64,000 bases of DNA, taken from positions 1 to 64,000 of the forward strand of contig NZ_CP086322.1 in NCBI RefSeq assembly GCF_023277745.1, written 5' to 3'. The DNA is from Streptomyces halobius. Its GTDB lineage: Bacteria; Actinomycetota; Actinomycetes; Streptomycetales; Streptomycetaceae. The translations under genes and the position numbers were made by a program. The notes under the pieces are model-generated. The model was not told the origin of the DNA, ran no database searches, and saw only the letters and a list, made by a program, of their open reading frames with translations. Shown in pieces: positions 8,723-17,439 of this stretch. Position 1 is the stretch's first letter, and every line of letters begins with the position of its first letter.

Positions 8723-10360
8723 ATGACAGAACACAAGGCGTTCCTCGACGGCTCGAACCGTGCGGAGGATCACGACTTCGACCCGATGGTCCAGGCCCTG
8801 CTGGACCGGGAGGAACGGCGGCTGCTCGCCTCGGCACCGCCAGTCCCCGACGGTATTGACGAGTGGCACGCGCTGGTGGCCGAGGCTGGCTTCGTCCGGC
8901 GCAGCTCAGTCCTGGCCCGCGGAGCACCGTTGCACCGGATCGATCAGAGGCAGGCGTGGCAACGGTTCCCCCGTGATCGCTACGACCCCCGCACGCTCGC
9001 CCTGGCTGCGCTGGAAGCGGTGGTGAGCCGTCAGGAGATGGAGGCGGAAGCAACCACCGAGGAGGTGGTGGAGTTCCTTGCCTCTCTGGCGGCGTCAGCG
9101 GCGCCCGAACGGGATGCCTCGGAGCACCTGGCGGTGGCCCGGTTCGTCCTGCGTGAGCTGCTGAATGACGCGCAGGACGGGGAGGAGTTCGACGTCTCGT
9201 ACAGCGACTATCGCGAGGGGCACAGCCGGGTGACCCTGTCGCTGCGGATACTGGAGGAGGGCTTCGGTCGACGTGGCCAGGCCGTGCTTCGGGCCACGAC
9301 TCCGGCCATCAACCTGCTGCTGTCCGGGCTGGACCACGACCTGGAGGACGTCCAGGCGGCGAAGGACATGATGCTGCGCCGCCAGGTGGATACCGGCCGG
9401 TGGAGCCGGGCGGAAGAGAGCGCAGCGGAGAGCCTGAAGCTGTCCCTCATGTACTGCGAGCGGGTGCGAGCGGTACTGGAGGAGACCGAACGCGATGTGC
9501 GGGCGGTGGACTGGGGTCAGGACGTGCCCAAGCTGCTGCAAGCGTCCCGCGAACACCTCGGTGAACGGCATCGCGTGGAGCGCGAACTGATGGAGTACAT
9601 GCGCGGGGTCCGCAACGACGTGGAGGACGCGGACGTACGGCGTACCTGCGAACGGATCCTGCAGTTGCTGGGTCGGGCCCATCTGCGCCACACACAGCTG
9701 CTGGAGAAGGTCATCGACGCCCGTCCGGCGTTCTTGCGCTCGCAGGCCGAGCAGCGTTTTCGGCCTCCCCCGCGCCTGGCGCTCGTGGGGATGCAGAAGG
9801 ACGTACTGGAGCCGGTGCTCTGCCTCGGTGTCGAGGACGCCGAGGCCGTCGTGATCCTCTTCGCCGACGCGGCCGGCGGGCCGGTGATCACGCACCGGCC
9901 GCGGCTTCGGGACTGGTGGGCATCGTTGCTGGCCCCGGCGCGCGAGGTACAGGAGACGTGCCCCGACGAGGACATCGAGCTGATTGCCGACGACGCCGGT
10001 GAACTCGACATGTACAGCGAGGAGGACGTCGCTATCGCCCGCACCGTGCTCATGGAAGCCCTGCGTGCACCGGTACGGCTCTCCCGGCTGCTGGAGCAGG
10101 CGCTGGCGCACCGGGTGGAGGCTGCCGACCTGCTGGCCGTCTGTGTCCTGCGGGCCTTCGCCCCGGACCCCGAGGAGGACGAGGAGGAGGCGATGGCGGA
10201 CGAGTTGGCGGACCTGCTGGGAGAACTCCTGGTGGTCCTCGACGACGGCGCCGTCTTCGATCTCGGCACCCTCGCCGGCAGCGATCTGCTGCTCGTCCCC
10301 GCCCAGTCGTTGATCCCCGATCCCACGTGCGCCGAGGACGACGTGGAGGTCCTGGCATGA
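8723..10360 (+). CDS. jetA: Wadjet/MksF-like kleisin subunit JetA
   Basis: 545 residues, first of four tightly coupled genes. In Wadjet (MksBEFG) complexes JetA/MksF is the kleisin that bridges the two heads of the SMC-like ATPase. The protein is mostly charged helix, as expected: a regular helical core (ESLKLSLMYCERVRAVLEET and neighbours) and a highly acidic stretch near residues 470-500 (DPEEDEEEAMADELADL). The assignment rests on operon position and size more than on a distinctive motif. The stop overlaps the next start by 4 bases (ATGA). An upstream palindrome covers the initiation region. No sign of damage. Confidence 0.7.
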   Translation: MTEHKAFLDGSNRAEDHDFDPMVQALLDREERRLLASAPPVPDGIDEWHALVAEAGFVRRSSVLARGAPLHRIDQRQAWQRFPRDRYDPRTLALAALEAVVSRQEMEAEATTEEVVEFLASLAASAAPERDASEHLAVARFVLRELLNDAQDGEEFDVSYSDYREGHSRVTLSLRILEEGFGRRGQAVLRATTPAINLLLSGLDHDLEDVQAAKDMMLRRQVDTGRWSRAEESAAESLKLSLMYCERVRAVLEETERDVRAVDWGQDVPKLLQASREHLGERHRVERELMEYMRGVRNDVEDADVRRTCERILQLLGRAHLRHTQLLEKVIDARPAFLRSQAEQRFRPPPRLALVGMQKDVLEPVLCLGVEDAEAVVILFADAAGGPVITHRPRLRDWWASLLAPAREVQETCPDEDIELIADDAGELDMYSEEDVAIARTVLMEALRAPVRLSRLLEQALAHRVEAADLLAVCVLRAFAPDPEEDEEEAMADELADLLGELLVVLDDGAVFDLGTLAGSDLLLVPAQSLIPDPTCAEDDVEVLA

Positions 10361-11103
10361 CCACTACTGCGTATGTCTACTCCCCGGCTGACCTGGCCGA
10401 CGCCTCCGCGTTGGTGCGGTTCGGCTGCCAGCCGCGCCTGCGGCCTTTGGGCATTCCCCAGTACCGGGATCTGCTGCAGCGCTACCGCCTGAACGGGCCG
10501 TTCCGCGACGCGGTGGACGCGGCTGCGGACGGCCTGGACATGGACCTGATCGAAGCTCACCAGGTCGAAGGGCTGATCCTGCACCCCCGGGAGGGTTCGT
10601 GGCTGTCCTACCGTCTCAAAGACCACCCCAAGCTGGGGGTCAAGGACCGCCTCGTCCTCGGGCTCGTCCACATCGCCATCGCGGCCCGCGCCTACCCCAC
10701 CCCGGCGGACTTGGAGGAAGAGAGCGTCAAACGGACCTCGCTCACTGAGGTCGACGACTTCCTGCGGCGGCTCACGGACCGGCTCCGCGAAGCAGCCGTG
10801 GACGCGGACGGCCTGGCGGTGCCTCACGCCGAGCTCCAGGCCGCCTGGCGCGTGTACGCGAAACTCCCGCCCTCCCAGCTGACGCCGACGCGACAGCTGT
10901 CGCAGTCCAGCACCCAGCGCGTGATCAAAGAGGCGCTGGACTGGCTGGTGGACCAAGGGATGGCCTACGGCGCCGACGAGCTCGGGCCTGGGCACTACCG
11001 GCTCGCCCACCGCTTCCGCGTGCAGGTGCGAGAAGCAGCCGCCACGGCGGCCTTCACCGTGCTGTGCGACCTGCGCCGCGCCCACCTCGCCGAGGAGGAC
11101 TGA
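10357..11103 (+). CDS. jetB: Wadjet/MksE-like subunit JetB
   Basis: 248 residues, starting in the ATGA overlap with jetA. JetB/MksE is the small winged-helix partner that binds the kleisin. Helical and winged-helix-like segments are visible (TLTEVDDFLRRLTDRLREA-like region near residues 125-145; STQRVIKEALDWLVDQGMAY near 185-205, a typical helix-wing segment). Three bases separate its stop from jetC. Identity is mainly from position and length within a jetABCD-ordered operon. Confidence 0.7.
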   Translation: MTTTAYVYSPADLADASALVRFGCQPRLRPLGIPQYRDLLQRYRLNGPFRDAVDAAADGLDMDLIEAHQVEGLILHPREGSWLSYRLKDHPKLGVKDRLVLGLVHIAIAARAYPTPADLEEESVKRTSLTEVDDFLRRLTDRLREAAVDADGLAVPHAELQAAWRVYAKLPPSQLTPTRQLSQSSTQRVIKEALDWLVDQGMAYGADELGPGHYRLAHRFRVQVREAAATAAFTVLCDLRRAHLAEED

Positions 11104-11106
11104 CTC

Positions 11107-14100
11107 ATGCTCCAACTACGACGTTTCCGCCTGGAGAACATCGGCCACCGTGCGGCCGGGTTCAAATCGCTCGTCCTGGACCTGACCGGCGGACCGAGCT
11201 CCATCGACGGCAGGCTCGTGCAGCCGGTGGACGTGATCCTGTGGCTGCGCAACGGCGGCGGCAAGTCGAGTCTGCTTTCGCTGTTCTTCAGCCTGCTGCT
11301 GCCGGCCAAGAAGGACTTCATCGGGGCTCTCAAGGCCAAGTCGCTCGCCGAGTACGTCCCTGACGGGCAGGTCTCCCACGTGATCGCCGAATGGGGGGAC
11401 TCCGAACGGCCCGCGGCCGGCGCAGTGCTGCTCGCCGGAGGGGTCTATCAGTGGCGCGACCGTCAGCGCCCGGCGGACTTGAGCAGCGGCTGGGAACGCC
11501 TGGAGCGCCGCTGGTACCTGCTGCGGCCACAGCCCGGCGGTCTGGAACTGGAGTCATTGCCGGTGCGCGCCGAGGGCGGCCAACTCACCATGAGCGCGTA
11601 CGTAAAGGCGCTGGAGGCGGCGTACAAGCTGGAACGCCGGTTGCAGCTGGTCGTCGCAGACGAGCAGTACACGTGGGAAGAGCAGCTGGAAAGCCATGGT
11701 CTGGACCCTCAGGCCTTCAAGATCCAGAAGGCTATGAATCAGGAAGAGGGCGGCATCACCGAGCTGTTCAAGTTCCGCACGGTCGAGGAGTTCGTCGATT
11801 TCCTCATCGACATGATTGTCGATGCGTCCGCGCCCACAGCGGCGCGTGCGGCGCTGTCCAAACACGCCGACAAACTCGCCGCCCGGCCCGCGCGTGAACT
11901 GGAGGAACGCTTCCTTGCCGAAGCGGTCCTGCGGCTGCGACCGGTGCAGAAGGCCACAGCTGAGGTCGCCGTCGCTGAGCAGACGCTCTGCCAGCAGGTC
12001 CGGCTCGCGCGTCGCGCCGGCGAACACATCCAGGCCCAGGCCGAGCACCAGGAACAGGAGTCGGCCTCCTTGCGACAGCGCGCCGAAGCCGCTGAACGTG
12101 AGGCGCAGGAGGCCGACGGCCGGGTCGAGGACCGGCAGCGGCACGTGGCCGCAGTACGGGAGGCAGCCGAACGACTGCGGGTGAGCGATTGCGAAGGGGA
12201 GCATGCCACGCGATTTGAGGCAGTCGGTGCCGCGGGGCGGGAGCACACGGCCTGGCAGGCGGTCCCCTTGCTCCTGGAGCTGGCGGACCGGGAGGACGAG
12301 CGGCGGCAGGTCAACCGGCTGCTGGCGCGTGCCCATAGTGAGCAGGCCCCGCTGCGGGAGGCTGTAGAGCAGGCCGGTGCCGCGCTGTACGCCAAGCTCG
12401 AGGATGGCCTCACCCGACTTGCGGGCGAGGCAGACCAGGCGCGTGCCGAGCTCGAGACGGCCACCGCACAAGCCCAGACGTGCGAACGAGGGTACGAGGA
12501 GGCGGTGGCCGCGGCCGGCCATGCCGAGAGCCGTGCTGCATCCGCCAAGGCCCACTGCAAGGACGGAAAGGCGGAGCTGGCGGCCGCCCGCCGCGCGGGC
12601 GTGCTCAGCGAGCGGGAGGAGCCACACGAGGCTCTGGAGCGCCTCGTCCACGCGGAGGAGGCGGCCCGGGAACAGGTGGAGCAGGCACAGCGTCAGCTGG
12701 AGGTGGCCCGCGAGCGTACCAGCGATACCGCGGCGGAGCGGGTGTCGTACGCCGGTCGGCTCAGTGCTGTGCGGCAGCGGCACGACCAGGTATGGGACCA
12801 GTGGAACACGCTGACCCAAGAACGCCGAGAGCTGGTCGGCGAGCCGCGTCTGAGAGAACTGGCGGGCATCGGGGATGCGGCAGGTGAGCTGGACCTGGAT
12901 GAGGTCGGAGCTGACCTCATCGCGATGCTCACCGACCGGGTAACGGACGCGGACGCGGAACTGGCCGCCGAGCGTGCCCGGGCGTTCGAGGATGAGCGGC
13001 TGCGCGCCGCGCTGGACCAGGACGGGTTCTGTCCGCCGCCCCACGAAGTCGAGCAGGCCGTCGCTGCCTTGCGGGAGCGCGGTGCCAACGCGGTAGCGGG
13101 GGTGCAGTTCCTACGTGAGACCGTACCCGCCCACCAGCATGACGAAGTCCTCGCGGCCATCCCCCATCTGATCGGCGGAGTGGTCATCTGCGGACCGGTG
13201 CCTGGTGATGATGTGGCGGCTCTGGCCCGGCAGGCCAATGTCGCGCTGTCCACGGTGATCGCCATCGGGACCGACGACCAGGCCCGCGCCCTGCTGTCCC
13301 AGCCACCGGGCGGCATCGCGGTCCTGCCGCTGCGCCCCTCGGTCCTGGAAGCCGATGCCGGCGAGGAGGAACTACACCGCGTCAGTGCGCGTCTGGATAC
13401 CCTGGAAGAACGTCTTGCCACCATCACCGTGCGGCGTGAGGCCGATCGCGCCCTCATCGTGCGGCTACGGAACCATCTGGAAGCATTCGGCACGCGGGCG
13501 CGCGCCGCCCTGGAAGAGCTCCTCAGCCGACTCGACGACGAGGTGAACACGCTCACCGAGCGCACGAGCACTCTGGCCCAGCAGGCAGCAGAAGCCGAGG
13601 ACGCCAGCTGCCAGGCGGAGCGCCGGCTCGCTCACCACACGAGCGCACTGATGGCGCTCGCACAGGCACTCCCCCAGATCCGGGCCCTAGTGGAGACGGC
13701 CCGCATGGTGGAGCGCTGGGCAGCACAGGGGCAGCGGGCCCGGACCGAGGTCCGTGAACACCGGGCTGATGCACGGGGGTTGAAGAAGCGGTGGCATAGC
13801 GCCCAGGAGCACAAGCGGGCTGCGGAAGCAGCGCTTCGGCAGTACCGGGAGCGCGCGGAGCGCTGGGCCGGTTGGGTGGAAGAGATCGGACAGGAGCTGT
13901 CCGCCGAGGTCATCGACGCCGCACGTCCGGCTGCAGTACCCGAGGCAAGCGCGCAGGCTCTGCGTGAGCGCTGGGGACAGGCTCGTCGGGACTGGCGAGG
14001 CGGCATCAGCGACACCGCCCTGCAGCAGCGGCTCACCACCGCCGAGACGGCCATCGACGGCCTCAACCAGAAACTGGTCAAGGCCGGTTCCACGGCACGC

Positions 14101-15690
14101 ACGCGGGCGGCGGAACTCGCTCAGCAAGCCGACGCGGCGGATACCGAACGCCTCACCGCCCGCATCGCCACCGCCGCCGAGGCCCTCAAGAAGGCCGAGC
14201 GGGCAGAGACCGAAGCGGGCCTGTTGCACCGGCAGGCCACGCGAGCCCACGAAGCGGCGGCCGCCGCGCTGGAGGACCTCGTCCCGGGTGCGGAACGGCT
14301 CGCCCTCCCCAGTACCCAGGCGGCTCAGGAGAAGCTGCAGGCAGAGGAACAGCTTCTGGAACGGGACCGCAGCCTGGCCCAGGTGCGGCGGCTGGACGCC
14401 GAGAAGATCCACCGCAGCGCCGATCTGGCAGGCAGTCATTCCGCACGACTGCGGCAATCGGCCGGTGCTCTGAGTATGGCTGCCGACCACCAGCCACCCG
14501 ATCGGAGCGCCGACGGCGACGCGGACCTGACCATTGACGCTCTCCTGCTTGAACAGCACGGCCTGTCCGCCGTGACCGCTCAGACCTTGCAGCCGCAGGA
14601 TGCCGAACGGATCAGGGACGCCCTCCTGCGCGAGGTCACCCAGGCCGCACGCGCCCTCGAGAAAGCAAAGAACACCCTCCGCAAGCACGTACAGCAGGTG
14701 GAACGGCTCGCCCTCCAGCCGGAGTACACGCCGGTCGTCGACGGACGGCTGCGGGAACGTCTGCAACAGGACCTGACCACACCGGCACGGCTGGCCGCGC
14801 TCCTAGCAGACGTCGAAGAGCGCGAGCGGCAGGTCATCGCGCTGCTGGCCGAGTCCGCCGAGGACCAGGCCCGGGTCGTCGATGCCTGCGCGAGCACCGT
14901 CGAAGCAGTTCTGGACAGCGTGGAAGAAGTCGCCCGCCACTCCCGCCTCCCCAAGAATTTGGGCAACTGGTCCAACCAGCGGTTCCTCTCGCTGGAACTG
15001 CGCCAGCGCGCCCGCGGGGACGAACTGGCCCGCAGACTGTCCGCCGAGGTCGACCGGCTCATCGCCTCGCTGCCAGCCACCGCCGCAGGACGGGCCAGCG
15101 CCCTGCCCGAAGCGATGCCCCTGGCCAAACAACTGGTCCTGGCAGCGCTCGGCGGCCGCGACAACATCGTCGCGAAAATCATCAAGCCGACACAGAACCT
15201 GGACACCGTCGAACGCGAATCCGTCACCGTGATCCAGAAGTTCAGCGGCGGCGAACTCCTGACGGTCTCCGTACTGCTGTACTGCACACTCGCCCGGATG
15301 CGCGCCGCCCAGCGCGACCGCCGCATCCCCGGCGGCGTGGGCACGCTGGTCCTGGACAACCCCTTCGCAAAGGCCAACTACGGGCCCTTCCTCGACCTGC
15401 AGCGCCGCGTCGCCGGGGCCCACGGCATCCAGCTCGTCTACACCACCGGCTCCAACGACCTCCCGGCACTGGGCCGCTTCCCCCTCATCATCCGGATGCG
15501 CAACGGCGTGGACCTGCGCACGAAACGACGCTACGTCCAGATCCTCGAGCGCTACGGAGACGCCGTAGCGGCCGGCGTCGCCCGCGCTCAGGACGACGAC
15601 TGCATCGCCTCCGCCCATCTCCTGCGCCGCAGCGCCCTGCCCCCTAAAGCCGGTCCACGCGCCGAGATGCCCGAGGAGGAGGCCGGGTGA
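11107..15690 (+). CDS. jetC: Wadjet/MukB-like SMC ATPase JetC
   Basis: 1527 residues. The N-terminal head has Walker A WLRNGGGKSSLL at residues 46-57. Very long Ala/Glu/Arg/Gln-rich coiled coils flank a globular hinge near residues 630-760 (DGFCPPPHEVEQAVAAL, then PHLIGGVVICGPV). The C-terminal head has the ABC signature FSGGELLTVSV at about 1379 and a Walker B-like LVLDNPFAKAN at about 1414. In Wadjet this ATPase extrudes DNA loops and, with JetD, recognises and cuts closed circular plasmids. The length is close to that of MukB. Intact, with ATP sites conserved. Translationally coupled to jetD by a 4-base GTGA overlap. Confidence 0.85.
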   Translation: MLQLRRFRLENIGHRAAGFKSLVLDLTGGPSSIDGRLVQPVDVILWLRNGGGKSSLLSLFFSLLLPAKKDFIGALKAKSLAEYVPDGQVSHVIAEWGDSERPAAGAVLLAGGVYQWRDRQRPADLSSGWERLERRWYLLRPQPGGLELESLPVRAEGGQLTMSAYVKALEAAYKLERRLQLVVADEQYTWEEQLESHGLDPQAFKIQKAMNQEEGGITELFKFRTVEEFVDFLIDMIVDASAPTAARAALSKHADKLAARPARELEERFLAEAVLRLRPVQKATAEVAVAEQTLCQQVRLARRAGEHIQAQAEHQEQESASLRQRAEAAEREAQEADGRVEDRQRHVAAVREAAERLRVSDCEGEHATRFEAVGAAGREHTAWQAVPLLLELADREDERRQVNRLLARAHSEQAPLREAVEQAGAALYAKLEDGLTRLAGEADQARAELETATAQAQTCERGYEEAVAAAGHAESRAASAKAHCKDGKAELAAARRAGVLSEREEPHEALERLVHAEEAAREQVEQAQRQLEVARERTSDTAAERVSYAGRLSAVRQRHDQVWDQWNTLTQERRELVGEPRLRELAGIGDAAGELDLDEVGADLIAMLTDRVTDADAELAAERARAFEDERLRAALDQDGFCPPPHEVEQAVAALRERGANAVAGVQFLRETVPAHQHDEVLAAIPHLIGGVVICGPVPGDDVAALARQANVALSTVIAIGTDDQARALLSQPPGGIAVLPLRPSVLEADAGEEELHRVSARLDTLEERLATITVRREADRALIVRLRNHLEAFGTRARAALEELLSRLDDEVNTLTERTSTLAQQAAEAEDASCQAERRLAHHTSALMALAQALPQIRALVETARMVERWAAQGQRARTEVREHRADARGLKKRWHSAQEHKRAAEAALRQYRERAERWAGWVEEIGQELSAEVIDAARPAAVPEASAQALRERWGQARRDWRGGISDTALQQRLTTAETAIDGLNQKLVKAGSTARTRAAELAQQADAADTERLTARIATAAEALKKAERAETEAGLLHRQATRAHEAAAAALEDLVPGAERLALPSTQAAQEKLQAEEQLLERDRSLAQVRRLDAEKIHRSADLAGSHSARLRQSAGALSMAADHQPPDRSADGDADLTIDALLLEQHGLSAVTAQTLQPQDAERIRDALLREVTQAARALEKAKNTLRKHVQQVERLALQPEYTPVVDGRLRERLQQDLTTPARLAALLADVEERERQVIALLAESAEDQARVVDACASTVEAVLDSVEEVARHSRLPKNLGNWSNQRFLSLELRQRARGDELARRLSAEVDRLIASLPATAAGRASALPEAMPLAKQLVLAALGGRDNIVAKIIKPTQNLDTVERESVTVIQKFSGGELLTVSVLLYCTLARMRAAQRDRRIPGGVGTLVLDNPFAKANYGPFLDLQRRVAGAHGIQLVYTTGSNDLPALGRFPLIIRMRNGVDLRTKRRYVQILERYGDAVAAGVARAQDDDCIASAHLLRRSALPPKAGPRAEMPEEEAG

Positions 15691-16856
15691 GCGCCGCCGA
15701 TCGCATGGCCGCATGCCTCGCCCGGCAGGCCCGCCAACGCGTCAGCTTCGACGCACTGGCAGCCGCAGCCGACGAGGGCGACTCCAGCCTGACCACCTCG
15801 CCACGGCGCCGACGCATCCTCGCTGACGCCGCCCAGACCCTGAAGAATCGCGGCCTGGCCACGCTACCCAAAGGCAGTGACGGATGGGACTACAGCGCCC
15901 ACCCGCCCCTGCCCCGCTGGGTCAAGCGCACCCAGGCCACCCGTCCACCCCGCCGCCGGCCCGCACCACGGGCGTACGTAAAGCAACTGGACTTCGCCAC
16001 CACCATAAAGCTGACGGCTGCCGATCACGCGCTGCTCGGCCCCATCAACACCCTGCTGCGGGACCAGCCGGATGCCGAGATCGTCCCGCTTGCCGACCGC
16101 TCCTACCAGTTGTTCGGCGACGAGAAACGCCTCAAGGACATCGAACGCCACCACCTCGTGGACAAAGGGCTTCTGGACCTCACCACACACCTGCGGGCAC
16201 AGCCCACCCCCGCCCCGCTGGCCATGTACGAACTCGGGCCCGCGCCCTGGCTGCTCATCGTGGAAAACACCGCCGCGTTCACCAGCCTGCGCGACATCCT
16301 CAGCACCTGGCCCGACCGCAGCCAGGTCGGCTGGCTCGGCTTCGGCGCCGGCGACCAACTGACCGCCTCCATCCCCACCGCCCTGACCTCCTTCCACGAA
16401 CGCGACCACCCCATCGACGACCTGCTGATGTACGCAGACCTCGACATCGACGGACTGCACTGCGCCCAGCACACCAGCCGCCGGGCACAAGCCGTCGGTC
16501 TTCCCCCATTGCTGCCCGCAGCCGGCCTCTACCAGGCCCTCCTCACCCGTCCGCCGCGCTCCCACCCACCTGCCACCGCCGACGAGGCACGCACTGCAGC
16601 GGCCTGGCTCCCGCCCCACCTCGCCGCGCCTGCCGCACAACTGCTCACCGACGGCCTGGTCCTGCGCCAAGAAGCCTTCCCCAAACCCCAGCTCCGTGCC
16701 CTGCTCACCCCGGATGTACCCCTGCTACCCCAGCTCCGCGACGGCGCGCCGGCCAGAACCGCCCCACCCACCCCAGCGAGCTACCGAACTGCTCCACCCG
16801 CGTCGACGCTCTCCGCTGTGCGCCACGAGAGCGGGGGACCTGCGCCTCCCGAGTGA
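15687..16856 (+). CDS. jetD: Wadjet TOPRIM nuclease JetD
   Basis: 389 residues from GTG 15687. An N-terminal basic linker (RPPRRRPAPRAYVKQ) is followed by the JetD/topoisomerase-VI-A-like domain. FGDEKRLKD is near 144-151. The VEN motif WLLIVENTAAF carries the expected TOPRIM glutamate at 193. YADLDIDGLH carries the DxD metal-binding aspartates (251, 253, 255). These residues match a catalytically competent TOPRIM nuclease. In Wadjet JetD cleaves plasmids once JetABC has extruded them. The stop is only 7 bases from the convergent tpg stop, so there is no room for a separate terminator. Confidence 0.85.
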   Translation: MSAADRMAACLARQARQRVSFDALAAAADEGDSSLTTSPRRRRILADAAQTLKNRGLATLPKGSDGWDYSAHPPLPRWVKRTQATRPPRRRPAPRAYVKQLDFATTIKLTAADHALLGPINTLLRDQPDAEIVPLADRSYQLFGDEKRLKDIERHHLVDKGLLDLTTHLRAQPTPAPLAMYELGPAPWLLIVENTAAFTSLRDILSTWPDRSQVGWLGFGAGDQLTASIPTALTSFHERDHPIDDLLMYADLDIDGLHCAQHTSRRAQAVGLPPLLPAAGLYQALLTRPPRSHPPATADEARTAAAWLPPHLAAPAAQLLTDGLVLRQEAFPKPQLRALLTPDVPLLPQLRDGAPARTAPPTPASYRTAPPASTLSAVRHESGGPAPPE

Positions 16857-16863
16857 CGGGTGC

Positions 16864-17439
16864 CTATGCGGCGAAGCCGACGTTGGTGACGTACTCGTAC
16901 TGGCCCCACTGACTGCCCAGGTCAGGCAGGACGTCAGTAGTCCACGCGTTGTCAAGGCCCTGGTAGTCACCGGCCGCCCAGGAGCCGACGATCTTGTCCC
17001 AGCGGCGCACATTCATCGTCCGGTACTCCACCACCCGCTGAAGCTGCTGCGGCACCTGGGACTGGTTGAAGGGGTGGATCTCCACCCGGGTGCCGCGTCC
17101 GTCGCGGTTGAGGCGGGCCAGGAGGTAGCGGGCGACATTGCGGCGGCGCACCGCGCGGTAGGCGGTGTCGATGCGTTCCAGGTTGGCCTTCGACGGGCGG
17201 CGCTTGCCCTCCAGCCACGCCTTCAGCGTGCGGTCGGTGACCGTCAGCCCGGCGTCCTTAGCTGCATTCCAGCTCTTGTCCGACTTCGTCAGGTAGTGCA
17301 GGCGTGCCATCAGACCGCGTCTGGCGGTCACAGGGGTGGCAATGCCGCCGGCGAGTTCGTCGAGCTTGCGCGCGACGGCGTCGCTGCCCTTGATGCCCCG
17401 GGCACCGAATTTCCCGAAGTCGAGATTCTTCTCCGGCAT
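16864..17439 (-). CDS. tpg: Telomere terminal protein Tpg
   Basis: 191 residues, close to the usual ~185 for Tpg. It starts MPEKNLDFGKFGARGIKG, has a helix-turn-helix-like basic segment (DRTLKAWLEGKRRPSKANLE), RRRNVARYLLARLNRDGRGT in the middle, and ends QWGQYEYVTNVGFAA. Tpg is covalently attached to the 5' ends of linear Streptomyces replicons and primes the end-patching DNA synthesis. Its ATG shares one base with the tap stop (TAATG), the standard tap-tpg arrangement. A decayed copy of the 3' end lies at 2.9 kb. Its presence strongly implies the replicon is or was linear. Confidence 0.88.
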   Translation of the reverse strand: MPEKNLDFGKFGARGIKGSDAVARKLDELAGGIATPVTARRGLMARLHYLTKSDKSWNAAKDAGLTVTDRTLKAWLEGKRRPSKANLERIDTAYRAVRRRNVARYLLARLNRDGRGTRVEIHPFNQSQVPQQLQRVVEYRTMNVRRWDKIVGSWAAGDYQGLDNAWTTDVLPDLGSQWGQYEYVTNVGFAA

